Positions 1-36,934 of a stretch of DNA of 64,000 bases are shown here, one piece after another. The translations under genes and the position numbers were made by a program. Within the stretch, counting starts at the first letter, position 1, and every line of letters begins with the position of its first letter. Under the pieces are notes generated by a model. The model worked only from the letters and a program-made list of their open reading frames with translations, did no database searches and was not told the DNA's origin. Origin of the DNA: Glandiceps talaboti (lineage: Eukaryota; Hemichordata; Enteropneusta; Spengelidae); NCBI RefSeq assembly GCF_964340395.1, contig NC_135559.1, positions 14,528,759 through 14,592,758 of the forward strand. The letters run 5' to 3'.

Positions 1-3000
1 TACAGTCATTCATGTTGTAGACAACCTGATGAATGAAGTGTATGGGACACGTACTGATCGCGACACCCACCCGCTCTTCCTTTCTCTTCAAAACGAACTA
101 AGTCTCCCCAATGCTTTCGGTGTCATTGTACTAATGTTGAAGGTGAAGGGTGAATAAAAAAAATGAAATATGCCGTCGAGACATCTTTATTTTTTATAAC
201 AAATATATGTAATATGACAAATCATAAAAGAAGTGTCAGGTAGCAAGCTCGCAACACTTGAAGCACAGCAACACAAGAAGCCCACATCAACAAAAACGAT
301 AGGAGTATGATTAAAGCCTCACTGTGGGTGTCACGTGAGAAGTGACATCTGTTAACGTTTGTATTTTACATTGTGTGAAGTTTCTTTGTCTTTACTCTCT
401 TCAGATTAAAAACTGGAACATGTAGTGTAACGACGAACGTTCTACAATCGTTCTACATCGACAAGTGTTACATTTCATCATTTGATAACAACAGTTGTAT
501 AGCTTCTTTACATAATAGTTCCCCTGGCAGTTCATGTACATGCAAAAAGGCCATAAAACTGTTTTTATCAAACCATGAAATGTAACAAAAGTCTCTACTG
601 TTCCAACATCTTGGGCGAAGTGTTATTTATCAAATTCATTTCTTACTTTCCCTGTTTTTAACAGGTTGTGTTCGTCCATAGTTGGATGTATGCGATCGTA
701 TATTGAAGAGTGCGCTACACTGTCTCCCACTTGATCATAAAGGCATAGTGCAATTCAATGTGATATGGTTGCTATGGTAACCAATTGCCAGCTATCTCTT
801 TACACTAGTGGGTAGGGAGTATTTGATGTGAGATATCTCTCCCATGACATTACCTTAATTCTCTTCCTTAATACTTGATTCTTATTTTATAGTTGCTGCA
901 GTCAGCTGTGTCTCAGTTCATCGACTGGCAACACGTGGCGGCATGAATGCGCATAATACTAGTATGCGGTGCCGTTTTGGAATACAGTCTCTATTTGTCG
1001 TGGTATTCAATGTAATGTGAAGTGGCCACATGGATGAGGACTGGGTATTCAATTTTGATTTTTGATTTAAGAAAACAATTTTATCATGGCTTCCTACTTG
1101 AAAGATCAATGTGAAAAAATATTAACCAATGGTGTGTTTGCAACTCAATACAGTGCAATTGTACGTGCAATAACAAACATTTCTACATATTAATTAATAT
1201 GTTGTAATTTATTGCATTACAAATACGGACTTGGCATATGTTGTTTTACAATGGTTTTTCAAGTAGGAAGCCTTGGTAAAACTATCTTTAAAAATAAACA
1301 TCCAAATAAATACTCAAACCTCATCATTTAGGTGTGAGCAATTGACTGGTAATAACTGACATTTTCCCCTACTTAGCAACCTCACATACTAATTAATTGT
1401 ATGGTCGGGTAACTGTCATACTACACTGCCTTTCTACCCCTGGCGTAAGCACAAGTAGAGTACATTGTAAAGTGTTTCTCACGTGACCCTTTCGCGTTGA
1501 CAAAAAGTGAACATAAGTCAATAAACTCATATCTCGATTGACATTACCCACTATATTAAGAAGTTGAAACAATTGGATTTAAAATGCCTTCTGAAGGCCG
1601 ATAATCTAGGACTGTTTTTATCCTACAATACTGTGTAATACTTCGATCAGTAGGATTTAAATAGATGGCTGTTAGAAAAGATTAGCTAATGACCAATTAA
1701 TTTGCACGAGTAAAATTGATATCGCTGAAACGCGATACCCAAAAATTAGCAAACTTTAACTGTAGATGGCGCTGTCTGTGAACCAGAAAGTCGCGAGCGT
1801 TGTATATTTGGCAGATTTGAAGAAATGACTTGCTAGAGAGGAATCTAGTTCAACGTGTTTCTGATTTCGTTTCAATTGTAACATCGATTTAAGAAAAAAA
1901 GACGAAGTAGTTTTAAGAAAAAATTACACTGAATAGAATATCGTCATAAAATTTTTCAACTATATTTCTAACTCAACCTGAAATTGTAATTTGTATTCTC
2001 AAAATGTAAATACTGAATACACCTGGACATTAATTTCGGTGCGAATCTGTGTCTACACGGTTGAAGAAGGGGCAAGATCAATAGTTATTCAGCCCAGCCA
2101 ATATAAGATAAAAAAAAGTAAATTCTTTTAGTTGCGGTGGCGTTTCAAGCATATTAATTCTCATCCTACAAAATCAATTTTATCTTTTATGGAATCTGTT
2201 TTGTAGCTGTAAGTAGACATATTTCTAGAAAATGTCGTCTAATCAAGATATGAATGAATTTTCGCTTTGTAAATGTATGGCACTACAATACATTGAAGTG
2301 ACAATAAAAGAACTATTTTTTCCTCACTACATACTGGCTTTGTAGTCATAGCACTACATACTACTACGTGCTGATTTGAATTGGTTGTGCTGCCTGAAAC
2401 AATTTTCAATTTGTTGGCCGATTTGGTAGAGGGGGAGGTGGGGGTCTAAGTAAAAGAATTGTTTTTTTTTTATCCTACATTGAACTATTGATCTCGTCCC
2501 TAAAGGTGGTTGAGTATTTACAGAGATGATTGGTAACAGTAACTTTGCGGTTTTTAAAAAAAAAATATAATGTTAGTACCCAAAATATTACGTCACAATA
2601 TAATTTTAGTATCATATGTGGTTAACTCGAGAGAGACCCACTGGTTACTCAACATGGTTCATCGTGGTACAGTAATTAATGTACAGTTGAAAAGAATACT
2701 TAAACATACAAATAACCACTGAATGAAATCCACAAAGTTAAAGATCTTCCCCTGTAATGCATCTGTACTTTGAAATAACCAAATCAAGATGCATTTTATA
2801 CAATGTTCTTAACTTCAATCAAACGAAGGGATAATGGCGAGGCATAAACACTACGAATAAAGAACTGTATGGGAGGCATGTTTAAAGTGTGAGACATGAC
2901 CTTTGAAGATCTTTGAATTGTGTTACATGTTTTTGCCAAACATGGCATATGGTAGGCGCTCGTTATAAGCCGTCTTCGAATGCATTGAATTGCCAATTAT

Positions 3001-3494
3001 AGTGTTGTGGCGTTTTTTCGTGTTCTTATTGAAAGATTTGATGATGGTAAATGTGAAGAAACGCACTTTGAATACTGAATATCCGGTTATTCGTCGCCAA
3101 CTCAAGACTTATCGATATTTAATGGTGAGCAACTCATTCCATTGTAAAATGTCTCGACACACCGAAATGCATGCTTTGTGAACTACTGAACGGATGGATA
3201 TCCAATTAATTTGACACTGAGGGCGCCTTCAGTAATTGCAGGCTCAGGTCTCGTTTTACTGGCAGTAATTTAAGCCATGCTGTTGAAATATTTGGCTATG
3301 GCAGAGCGTAAGATTTTGGGAAAGGGAAATTGAGGGGGTTAACATTTTTCAGACAAAAATAAACCATACAAAAAGTTGGAATTATGTAACATTTTATCAT
3401 AATATCATTGAATTTCAATACACAAATAATTCACAGACTGTACTTTAAATATTGTATCTTTGGACGGCGTTGTGATGAGTAAGAATAAATTCAT
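1..3494. other. Non-coding stretch 3' of the expansin-like gene
   Basis: I see no supported gene here. The sequence is AT-rich and the only open frames are 60-66 codons, with no splice context or recognisable motif. The last ~200 bases next to 3495 should hold the 3' UTR of the minus-strand expansin-like gene. I see no canonical AATAAA on that strand, only a GATAAA variant near 3392-3397. Confidence 0.5.
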
Positions 3495-27592
<24,098 letters not shown>

Positions 27593-27599
27593 TGTAGTC

Positions 27600-30050
27600 A
27601 ACTAAGAGTCACGGGAATGATCCATAAAATGTCTCCGTGCCACGGTCACAGTCGTTGTTTAAAAGTTAACAATCAAATTATCAAATTCAGGTTTCTACCC
27701 GTTGATTTGCAGGTTGAATCAGCAAAGAATATGTCTACTATTTGTCTACTTCAAATCAAATGAGGTTTGTTTTTGAATAAGGATATACAGCTAGACATAG
27801 CGAGTAACTAGGCCCTCGAAGAAGACAACAGTACATGGTGGATAGAATAAACAGTATACGTCATATGCATATTATTATAATAGCATAGGATGTCTAGTGG
27901 TCAATATCTTTGTACGTTGGTTTGTTTCATTTCTCTCAATGATAAATTGGCGAGCACTACAAACATTGAACCTTTTTTCTCGACTGCTCAAATTAAATGG
28001 GAGCTTTTGATCATGACTTTCCATATTGATGACGTAATTGACCCAGATCGATTGTTAAATGGAGTACTTGAATTACCTAAATATTCGAATTACATTTACA
28101 GTTCACAAATATTCACCAGTCGTTTCCACGCATTTTAAGTAGTGTATAACTACAGACGATCAGAGTAAATGTCACGGCCTATTTCCTCGCTGAAAGATAT
28201 CTCTACGCATTTTGCAAGATCAAAGTGTGCAGCCCAGTGTCACAACATTTACGAGGCATTAATTATTTTACCTAATACTGGATGAAAATATGGTTTAACA
28301 GACAAAAGCTGTTATACAAGTAAATAATAGAACAATGACGAACTCGATTACATTTACTGTACCGCATATTACAGCAACAATAAATCCACAGGTGATTGAA
28401 AATCAACACTGTTCAAGGTTTACTATATTATTAGTAAGTCAATTCTATTTAACATACAAACATGTTGAAGCTGCAGATAGTGCAGTTTTAAACAAATACA
28501 TTACTTTGCTACTAGTACACTTAAGGGGCGCCCTTCACTTGATAATGCCTCCTGTGTGTTCATCATGAGATATAGAGACACATCCGTTCAAGACTGTAGC
28601 GAAAAAAACTGGACCAAATACATCATCTACCTTGAATAGGTCACTATACGACGTGACACCTTGCTACATAATAGTTTCGCTCAAATTTGCATAGCTCTGA
28701 AGTTTCCGCACGCGTTTCAGACTGAAAGCATCATCGTTGTGTATAATCCTTCAAGCACTCTCATCACCCTCGGGTTTAGCGCCAACAACGACAAATGCGT
28801 GTGTTTGATACCGGCTTTACGCTTAACTTCGAAAGAAAATGCCTGGGAAAGGAATTTAGGAAGGATGGGCCTTTGTAACGATTTGCTTGAAAATGAACGT
28901 TTATCATATCACTGCAAACTTTGCCATATGAAAGCTTGTCCCTCGTCCTTTTGAAATATTATAAGACATTTTGGATTCGCCGTGACGGTCTTGTTTTCAA
29001 AATGAAGTCAATCTTTATTTTCCGAGTTAACATAGTATTTTTCGGCCATATTGGTTTCTAAAATGAAGAACTTCTTGAATGCTATTTCAAACATTTCTAC
29101 GGTCAACCCAGAATTTATAAATGGTGATTTTTCACTGAGAATAGGCTTCTATGGAGTGTATTGACATGATAAGTGTAGATCTTGATACTGAGACAGAATT
29201 GTCAACTTGCGCTACAAGAAGACTACAGTCTTTCTCTATTAAAGGAAATGAATATGGAGATACTCATTAGAATAAGGAACTTGCAAATCCGCCATGTTGA
29301 ATGTTGTATCATGGGAAATGTGATAATAAATACTCATCAATTAGCATTATAAACAATGTTGATACATTGGTTGTAACCACAAATAATCAATTCATAGTTA
29401 CCCTGACCATTGTGGGAGGTTTATTTTATCGGTGGCTCCAGATTAGGTATTACGATAACCTCAGATAATCCCATAATCCTTTGCGTCTGAGCATGCTCAG
29501 TCTGGATTGCAAGTTCCCTATTGGACAATATCAATACCAGAAGCATACACACATGATATACATGTATACATGTAAATAATTATGCTAATTAAAACAATTC
29601 ACTTATATTTAGTGATACTCACAGCCTGCTGATACTAAGAAGCCTGTCATCCTTTACGTTACACCTAAATAATCAAAATCAACACAACGGCCAAAACTTT
29701 CTTCTATACTAAATATGATCCTGTGACATGACCCAGATGATTGCTTTAGAATCAGGAAATAGTGATCGTATTTTGCTTCGAGTTCTCTTGAACAAAGTAT
29801 CAGCGTTATTTTGAAATCTGCATATTTGTTTTTCTTACATGTTGTTATTGTCGAGCTCTTTCCGTCTCGTAATGTTCATAAGCTTGAAATGTGTGCACCG
29901 TACGTGTCATCTTTCTATTGTACTAATGACTTTATATATACTTGTTGTACACAATAGGATAATGTTACAGAACATAACGATTATCATATTGCAGCGTGTG
30001 ATAATGAGTTTATATAACTTACTATTTCCTCGTTGTATGGAGCGTAATCC
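27600..30050. other. Intergenic stretch between the expansin-like gene and the transposon
   Basis: Upstream side of the minus-strand gene. A 97-codon frame at 28661-28954 (plus) has somewhat higher GC than its surroundings but no motif or splice context. The left transposon end should lie in or near the last few hundred bases but cannot be placed. Confidence 0.45.
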
Positions 30051-30069
30051 ACGTCAAAAGTCGAACTCG

Positions 30070-30357
30070 TCAAGTGATAAGTCAGGTACATCAAGTGACA
30101 AGTCAGGTACATCAAGTGACAAGTCAGGTACATCAAATGACAAGCCAGGAACGTCAATTGACAAGTCAGGAACGTCAAGTGATAAGTCAGGTCCGTCAAT
30201 TGACAAGTTAGGAACGTCAAGTGATAAGTCAGGTCCGTCAATTGACAAGTCAGGAACGTCAAGTGATAAGTCAGGTCCGTCAATTGACAAGTCAGGAACG
30301 TCAAGTGATAAGTCAGGTCCGTCAAATGACAAGTCAGGAACATCAAGTGATAAGTCA
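30070..30357 (+). repeat. Left terminal-repeat array: 21-bp units, ~13.7 copies
   Basis: Units such as TCAAGTGATAAGTCAGGTCC-G alternate with TCAATTGACAAGTCAGGAAC-G, giving a 42-bp higher-order period. The reverse complement of the inner part, including the variant order ...TCAAATGACAAGTCAGGAAC-ATCAAGT..., reappears at 63871-64000. Tandem sub-repeats inside inverted ends are typical of large DNA transposons. In one plus frame the array reads (S-x-D-K-S-G-T/P)n without stops, but other frames are open as well. Confidence 0.8.
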
Positions 30358-30447
30358 ATTTGTACGGACGTTGTATCATTTTTGGCAATTGATAATTCAA
30401 TGTGGACAGTTGACAATTCATAGCGTGCAGTTAAATCAAAGCGTACG

Positions 30448-31113
30448 TTGAAGTTTGCACAAAGCACCCCAGCTTGCTTGGAAGTGAATACACGTCAACT
30501 GACGACTACTTTACAGAACGCATTTGGAAATCGTAATACCAATGTCTACAAAGCTAGGTATGCTCGTGACAAGTTATATGACCTAGGTCATGACCCGGAA
30601 AAAAAACATTACCCGTCTTACATCCAGTAATCATGTGTGCGCTCGCACATCTTTGCCAGTTTAGGCATTTTGCGGAATTACTTCAAAACGATGTTGAAGT
30701 AGTAGGCCGAGTTCAAAGTCGTGTATGTCTACTGTGTCAGTTGAATGCCATAGGTATGTGTAATAACGAAGTTGTCCAACTCATTCAAGAATACCATGGC
30801 CAACGAACTGTATCATTCCACACTGATTTCAAGCCGACTCAGGACTATTAACTGATGAAGAATTAGACGAGAAAATCCGTGAAATACAAAGAGATTTTCC
30901 TAACTGTGAGGTGTGGCTGTAGACGAATGATTGGTTTTCTTCGCTCGAGAAATCTTCGTGTACAACAAAGAAGGGTTAGAGATGCCACAGAGTTGATACG
31001 CATGTTGTTCTGATATGGGCACTTGAGGTACGTTCAGTACGCAGAAGCTTGCCATATCACGTGCACTCACCTTTAGCTCTATGACACATTGATGGAAATC
31101 ACAAACTTATTCG
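30448..31113 (+). pseudogene. 5' part of an IS3-like integrase/transposase gene, degraded
   Basis: Pieces in different frames show the order of the animal 'integrase core' transposase family. From ~30850 come LTDEELDEKIREIQRDFPNC, then RRMIGFLRSRNLRVQQRRVR (30935 on), then VRSVRRS...YHVHSPLAL and HIDGNHKLIR before the donor CG|GTAAGT at 31113/31114. HIDGNH holds the first catalytic Asp of the DDE domain. At least two frameshifts are needed, and a TGA replaces the Trp codon expected just before HIDGNH (31082-31084). The part before 30633 is uncertain. The continuation is lost at the inverted-repeat boundary 31631. Confidence 0.65.
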
Positions 31114-31256
31114 GTAAGTTTTAAAATATTACTTTATTGTTTATTGTGGAATTATTTTTGATACATAGTTTTTATGGTTTTGTTGTGTCTTGATGATGAT
31201 GATGATGATTAATTATTATTATAAACATAGAGAGAGAAAACATACAAACTGTGTTA

Positions 31257-31316
<60 letters not shown>

Positions 31317-31631
31317 CTCTCTTGTCCTCTTACACACTCTAACTGTTCATTTAAATATATATATGTAAAGTGTATAATTATATTTATAATATACCTTGTG
31401 ATATTGCTGCGCCATGATTCACTAGAATCAGTCACGTGATAGGAAAATAGAATGACTATTTCCCTAGGGAAATAGTTCCATCAGCTATTACATGGTCACA
31501 TGACCATCGCAGGTCAAAATGGCAGCTTCTGATGATGTCGTCTGCCACTGCGAGTTCACAGCAAGAGGTATATTACAAAACACATATTGCTTGGCCTATA
31601 TTCGGGCTATAGCACCCGTTCATTATCCCCT
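30961..31631 (+). repeat. Left arm of the ~0.67-kb inverted repeat (IR1)
   Basis: Its reverse complement is 32995-33671 (coordinate sum 64632, falling to 64626 after a CT/GA microsatellite that differs by about 6 bp). It holds the end of integrase exon A, its donor, intron sequence and a (CT)n tract at 31257-31313. The inner edge lies in a foldback element end (CACCCGTTCATTATCCCCT). Confidence 0.9.
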
Positions 31632-31734
31632 GTGGTTCATTATCCCCTGTATTAGGTATGTTTTGTCAGTTTCCCAAAGTAGTCTTATTAACACACTAAC
31701 ACTAACAGGGTTGTATAGATATATTTATACTTAC

Positions 31735-31874
31735 TTGTTCTGTGGATAGGAAGACCTCCCTTCCAACTGTACCACTGGAATTTGCAAAGGCTAAAAGACC
31801 ACTGGCCCATACAGTTTAAAAACATGACTTTTCTGGAGTAACCATCAATTCCTCCATGAATAATAAAACGCCAC
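31735..31874 (-). pseudogene. Integrase exon B (catalytic-core part)
   Basis: The acceptor is CTTATAG| and the donor GAACAA|GTAAGT on the minus strand. Joined in phase to exon A (CG|G TGG CGT), it gives WRFIIHGGIDGYSRKVMFLN, a hallmark of the animal IS3-like integrase family, and ends near GLPIHRT, the place of G-L-P-S-R-V-R. Its partner exon A is the minus-strand copy at 33519-33671. The exon with the second catalytic Asp and the Glu should follow but is not in the window. Confidence 0.7.
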
Positions 31875-32070
31875 CTATAAGTATATAACACAATAATGGC
31901 TTGATTGAAATACTCAAAATTATGTAAAGGAACACTAAAATGGATCATAAATGCTAAGCAAGAATACATATTGCACAAAAACACCACTAGCATACATGAT
32001 ATAGATATAAATGCTAGGGCAAATAGATGTAAATACTAGGGCAATCAATTGGGCGGCTTTTGCATTCAAG

Positions 32071-32072
<2 letters not shown>

Positions 32073-32164
<92 letters not shown>
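32073..32164. repeat. (CA)n followed by (GACA)n microsatellite
   Basis: CA repeat at 32073-32126, GACA repeat at 32127-32164. A second (CA)n lies at 32691-32745. Confidence 0.9.
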
Positions 32165-32165
<1 letters not shown>

Positions 32166-32686
32166 AAGACACCACACCATGATATAGCACTAGCAATTGT
32201 TCAGTTGTGCTAACAAGTGACTAAAATCATCACTACAAAATATTCTTCCCAATGTTTTTGACTTCTAAGTTTCTTTAAATTTAAGTCAACCACACATATA
32301 GGCAGACAGACAGATATTCATTGGCAAGACTATTTATCATGTCTGTAGCATGAATGCACCTGTTTTAATCATAGACAGTGTCTATGATTTAATTCAGCTG
32401 TGCTAAAATTTCCAAGCAACCGCAAACCAAGGTTAAACTTTATGCATTGACACATTGACATTGAGATGTTAAGTAGCCCACAACAGATTTAAACGACATT
32501 AATAAAACAATAACTAACCTTTCATTTCTAGGCCTGGTCAAGGCATTTTCCCACACCATGAATCACATTTTTTGACCCAAAATTCACATCTCTGTTGTGA
32601 CCATTTTCATTTGAACAATTTGCAATCTACACACCCTGACCACCAAATACTAGGCCCATCAGTCTGTCAGTTTTCAATTTTATGTC

Positions 32687-32746
<60 letters not shown>

Positions 32747-32853
32747 TTCACCATGCTCATAAGTTATAGCACAAGTGAACCTCTGTTCAGTAATGCTAAT
32801 AATTAAATATTAAATAATAATAATACATACACACACTATATATGTATATATAT

Positions 32854-33055
32854 TGAACACATATTGCCTGGCCATGAGGGCTATAGCACCAGTTTATTAC
32901 ACCAAGGAGACTGTGAGTTACCAGAATCACATGCTATTTCCTGAGGCTGAAGGGCGAGGGAAATAGCATATGATTCTGGTAACTCACAGTCATGAGGGGA
33001 TAATGAACGGGTGCTATAGCCCGAATATAGGCCAAGCAATATGTGTTTTGTAATA
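32854..33055. mobile_element. Foldback element at the centre of IR1
   Basis: The outer arms share ACACATATTGC, TGGCC and GGGCTATAGCACC in inverted order. The inner arms 32909-32941 and 32959-32991 (GACTGTGAGTTACCAGAATC / its complement, to GGAAATAG) pair with one or two mismatches around a ~17-nt loop. The left arm of IR1 ends with only the outer half of the same element (31577-31631). A hairpin at this point could have triggered the inversion. Confidence 0.7.
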
Positions 33056-33309
33056 TACCTCTTGCTGTGAACTCGCAGTGGCAGACGACATCATCAGAAG
33101 CTGCCATTTTGACCTGCGATGGTCATGTGACCATGTAATAGCTGATGGAACTATTTCCCTAGGGAAATAGTCATTCTATTTTCCTATCACGTGACTGATT
33201 CTAGTGAATCATGGCGCAGCAATATCACAAGGTATATTATAAATATAATTATACACTTTACATATATATATTTAAATGAACAGTTAGAGTGTGTAAGAGG
33301 ACAAGAGAG

Positions 33310-33375
<66 letters not shown>

Positions 33376-33671
33376 TAACACAGTTTGTATGTTTTCTCTC
33401 TCTATGTTTATAATAATAATTAATCATCATCATCATCATCAAGACACAACAAAACCATAAAAACTATGTATCAAAAATAATTCCACAATAAACAATAAAG
33501 TAATATTTTAAAACTTACCGAATAAGTTTGTGATTTCCATCAATGTGTCATAGAGCTAAAGGTGAGTGCACGTGATATGGCAAGCTTCTGCGTACTGAAC
33601 GTACCTCAAGTGCCCATATCAGAACAACATGCGTATCAACTCTGTGGCATCTCTAACCCTTCTTTGTTGTA
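32995..33671 (-). repeat. Right arm of the ~0.67-kb inverted repeat (IR1)
   Basis: Reverse complement of 30961-31631, with a (GA)n tract at 33308-33373. Its outer edge 33671 is exactly adjacent to 33672, the edge of the large palindrome. Confidence 0.9.
33519..33671 (-). pseudogene. Integrase exon A, mirror copy, cut at 33671
   Basis: Minus-strand copy of 30961-31113 with the same donor and the same TGA in place of the Trp codon before HIDGNH. It lies upstream of exon B (31735-31874) in the right order. Its 5' part is replaced by retrotransposon DNA at 33671/33672. Reading through the junction adds 11 foreign codons to the truncated Pol frame. Confidence 0.75.
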
Positions 33672-34859
33672 CTTAACCAGCACTATGGGTGCTGCCCATG
33701 GACTATGCGACTCACGAATAGCTCCACATGCCAACATGCCTTCAAGAAGAGATCTGACTTCATCATACATAGCAGGGGGTAGACGTCGATGTCTCTCACA
33801 TACCGGTTTGTCATCAGTCAAAGGAATCCTGTGTTGCACAGCTGTACAGAAACCAAGATCATTGTCATGTTTGGAGAATATCTCAGACTTACGAGCAAGT
33901 AAATCTTGGACTTGTTTACACTGTGATGTAGTAAGTGGAGACTTACTAAGATCAATCTCTGTCAACAAAGAGTCAGATGTGTTCACTTCACTAGTAGGAG
34001 TAGCTGTTGCTAACTGTTGGTAGTTGTTTGGTGATCCAACCCAAGTCACGGCACTCACTTCACCAAGTACATCACCAGGACGAATAGTCACTGCCTTGGT
34101 TGACAGATTCTGCACCTGCACTGGCAATCTACTTTTTCTACCATTACACTGTAACTTTGTTGCCAAGGGGCTGACAATTAAATTACCAGAAAATCTTCTT
34201 TTGGTAGCCTCACAAGTAACCAGGTACTCATCACCCTTTGGTCCAGGTTTTGTCTTACCAACCAGGTTCAAAATAGTGTTTGGTTCTATCTGTACTGGTC
34301 TACGCAACTGGGCTCGTGCTACTCCAATCTTGCCATTTTCACCACAGAACTTTTCTCTGGCATCTAGATGGTCATATGCAGCTTGAACAGCAGCCGATAT
34401 TCTCAAACTCTGTACATTCTTTGACTTTTTATACTGTTTGGTCTGTCTCCGGCAATAGTTGATAAGATTTGTACCAACACAGAGGGGAACTTCCCTATTG
34501 TATGCTGTATCAAGAACAACTAATACCAGGACATCCATTCCATTAGCAGTACCAAAGATCCTACTTGGAAAAGAAATGTTTACTTCAATATAACCAAGAA
34601 ATGTGACTGTCTGTCCCTGTGCACCTGTAATTGTTAACAAATCTTCAATAGGCTGAATGGAGCATGATGATGAAAGATGTGTCTTATAGAATGACTCACT
34701 AACAGTTGTTACTTGTGATCCTGTGTCAATCAAACTGCGACAATGAACTCCATTTATGACAGCATCTTCCTCATTAGGATCTCCAACAATACGATCAAGG
34801 ACGGACTGACTATGTACAATGATGTTGTTCCGGGCTTTCTTGACTCTAGTGCCTACCAC
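33672..34859 (-). pseudogene. Truncated pol: protease and start of reverse transcriptase
   Basis: Same frame as the right copy: LIDTGSQ protease motif near residues 43-49, Pol sequence up to AAPIVLVK, then 11 codons of unrelated sequence and a stop at 33636. It differs from the right copy at one seen residue (K-P-V versus K-L-V). There are no catalytic YLDD, RNase H or integrase domains, so it is non-functional. Confidence 0.85.
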
Positions 34860-36418
34860 TTGCCCACTAGTGGAGGCACTTGGGTGTTTAAAGATTCAGT
34901 ACTGGCAGTACTATCAGTAGTGGTTGACTGGTTGTTATCAGCTTTAAGGTTTCTACAGCCTCTTGCTATGTGACCATCTTGACCACACTTGAAGCAGCGA
35001 ATATTACCATGAACACGACCTGCTCCTTCAGGACTTCTCTGTTGTGCACGAGGTGACCGTTGTGAAGTTGTTCTGGTTCTTCCCCTTCCTCTACCACCAT
35101 CTGTATACTCCATCAGCTGTTGTTGACCATCCACTGTAGTTGGTACCTCTCTTTTCTCTAACTCTGCTAATTTGGCTGTCAACAACTGTACACTCTGTTG
35201 TAATTCTTTTACCATGGGATCAGCTACCTTTGTCACATTAGACTGCTGAGGAACTGAAGACTGGTGAGTAATGCCTGATCTGGGCGGCTTAGAATAAAGG
35301 GCAGATTCTCTTACTTCCTGTTCAGCTACTCTTGTGATGCGAAGTAATTCATCGAAAGTCTTGGCTTGATCATACCTATGTCTTGCTACATTCTTAATCT
35401 GCTCACCAAATAAACCCTTCCAGAAGACAGTCTTTAATGCTTCATCTACAGCTGGTGCAGCTAATCCACCTCTTTCTCTGGCTTTATTGATAGCTACTTC
35501 CAAACGACAACCATATGCAGCTACACTTTCTCTTTCCTCTTGTTTGCTGTTGTAGAACTGCTGCAAGAGAGAAGCTCCAGATTCTACCACTCCATAGATA
35601 CCAACTAGTTTCTCTACAATTGCCTCTATTGATGTATCAACACCCATATGCATGACTATTTTACTGGCCTCTCCACGCAATGACCTTCTGACAGCCGTCG
35701 TAAGAATTTCTCTGCTATGGGATCCATCTCTCAGAAGACAGTCAACTTCATACTTCCATGCCTCAAAATCAGAATCACCCTTGTTTTTAGGATCACCCGA
35801 AAATGTGACAATCCGTGGTGGTTGAAACAATGATGCAGGTAACATAACACTTGACTGATCAGAAGACATTGGACATGTCACTGATGGGCCACTGTATCCT
35901 GTTTTACTCGAAGTACCACTGGGATTGTTGTGCAATGGAGTGACATCATGACCTGCTTTTCTTACAACAGATATCATATGATCGAGATCTGCTTGACTTA
36001 CTACATTATCATAGTCTAATGTAGGTGTAGACATGCTAGGACCTATAACAGACTTGGTTTTACGTCTATAACTAGGCATCATGAGTGGGCTTGTAACATA
36101 CATAGGAGACATACAATACCTAAGTTCATCCTTCATGTTTGATGGGACAAGTGACACTTCGACTTGCTTATCCATAAACATTTTACCACTCAATATTCCA
36201 AGAGCAGTTTTCGCTGTTGCAATATCAATGAATTGACAAAATGCATAATCTCTACTACATGATAACTCTGGGTCAAATGGTCTTTCTATTCTAACAACTT
36301 CACCAGCAGATGAACAAAAATCTCTCAGTTGCTGAGAGGTTGCACTAATAGCAATACCCTTAATGAAAACTGTACTGTCTATTGGGTTATGACTAGGTGT
36401 ACATGGTGGTGTATCCAT
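34853..36418 (-). CDS. gag: gag of the left copy (RRM-like, PNMA-like capsid, CCHC)
   Basis: The 521-codon frame matches the right copy at 53168-54733, with one residue difference seen (S-P-E versus S-P-D before GAGR). The slippery heptamer lies at 34886-34892 on this strand. The frame is intact, and the 5' LTR lies correctly upstream, so Gag could still be expressed from this fragment. See the right copy for domains. Confidence 0.85.
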   Translation of the reverse strand: MDTPPCTPSHNPIDSTVFIKGIAISATSQQLRDFCSSAGEVVRIERPFDPELSCSRDYAFCQFIDIATAKTALGILSGKMFMDKQVEVSLVPSNMKDELRYCMSPMYVTSPLMMPSYRRKTKSVIGPSMSTPTLDYDNVVSQADLDHMISVVRKAGHDVTPLHNNPSGTSSKTGYSGPSVTCPMSSDQSSVMLPASLFQPPRIVTFSGDPKNKGDSDFEAWKYEVDCLLRDGSHSREILTTAVRRSLRGEASKIVMHMGVDTSIEAIVEKLVGIYGVVESGASLLQQFYNSKQEERESVAAYGCRLEVAINKARERGGLAAPAVDEALKTVFWKGLFGEQIKNVARHRYDQAKTFDELLRITRVAEQEVRESALYSKPPRSGITHQSSVPQQSNVTKVADPMVKELQQSVQLLTAKLAELEKREVPTTVDGQQQLMEYTDGGRGRGRTRTTSQRSPRAQQRSPEGAGRVHGNIRCFKCGQDGHIARGCRNLKADNNQSTTTDSTASTESLNTQVPPLVGKW

Positions 36419-36934
36419 GTTTAGTTTCACTTATGATTAAAATGTTATACAAAAGGGTGAAATGTAGCAAAGAAAAAAAATATTACAGATCAAACTTCAA
36501 CCAAAATTATTGTACATACACTAGATGACTAAGAAATCTATATCAATGTTGTAAATGCAGCAAGGGTTCAAATCTGTGTCACTATTTATCAGGGTCCTTT
36601 TTAAATTTGATAATATTAACACAGTATTCAGCTACAAACAGCTAAAAAGATACAGGACTTCTTGATCGCATCAGCTTTTGGTCTTCTAGCTCCAGTGTAG
36701 TGGTAATACAGCTCCACAAAATACAGCTCCACAAAATAGGAATCTGGGTTATCATGCAAGTATCACTTGGTCAGTAGCAGCAGGCTTTACACATCAGCAA
36801 AGGAGTACTGCTAATATAGACCATTCAAACTTCCAGTTCTCCAGTTAACTAACAACAGTCTGTATCGAGGCACCATCAGCTTAAGTATCTTGTCTATACT
36901 TTAGCATTAGGGCCCCACGTTGGGCGCCAAATTA

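Noticed and set aside
31172-31435. Arg/Glu repeat protein frame (and mirror 33191-33460)
   Set aside because: Translation of the (CT)n/(GA)n tract inside an integrase intron.
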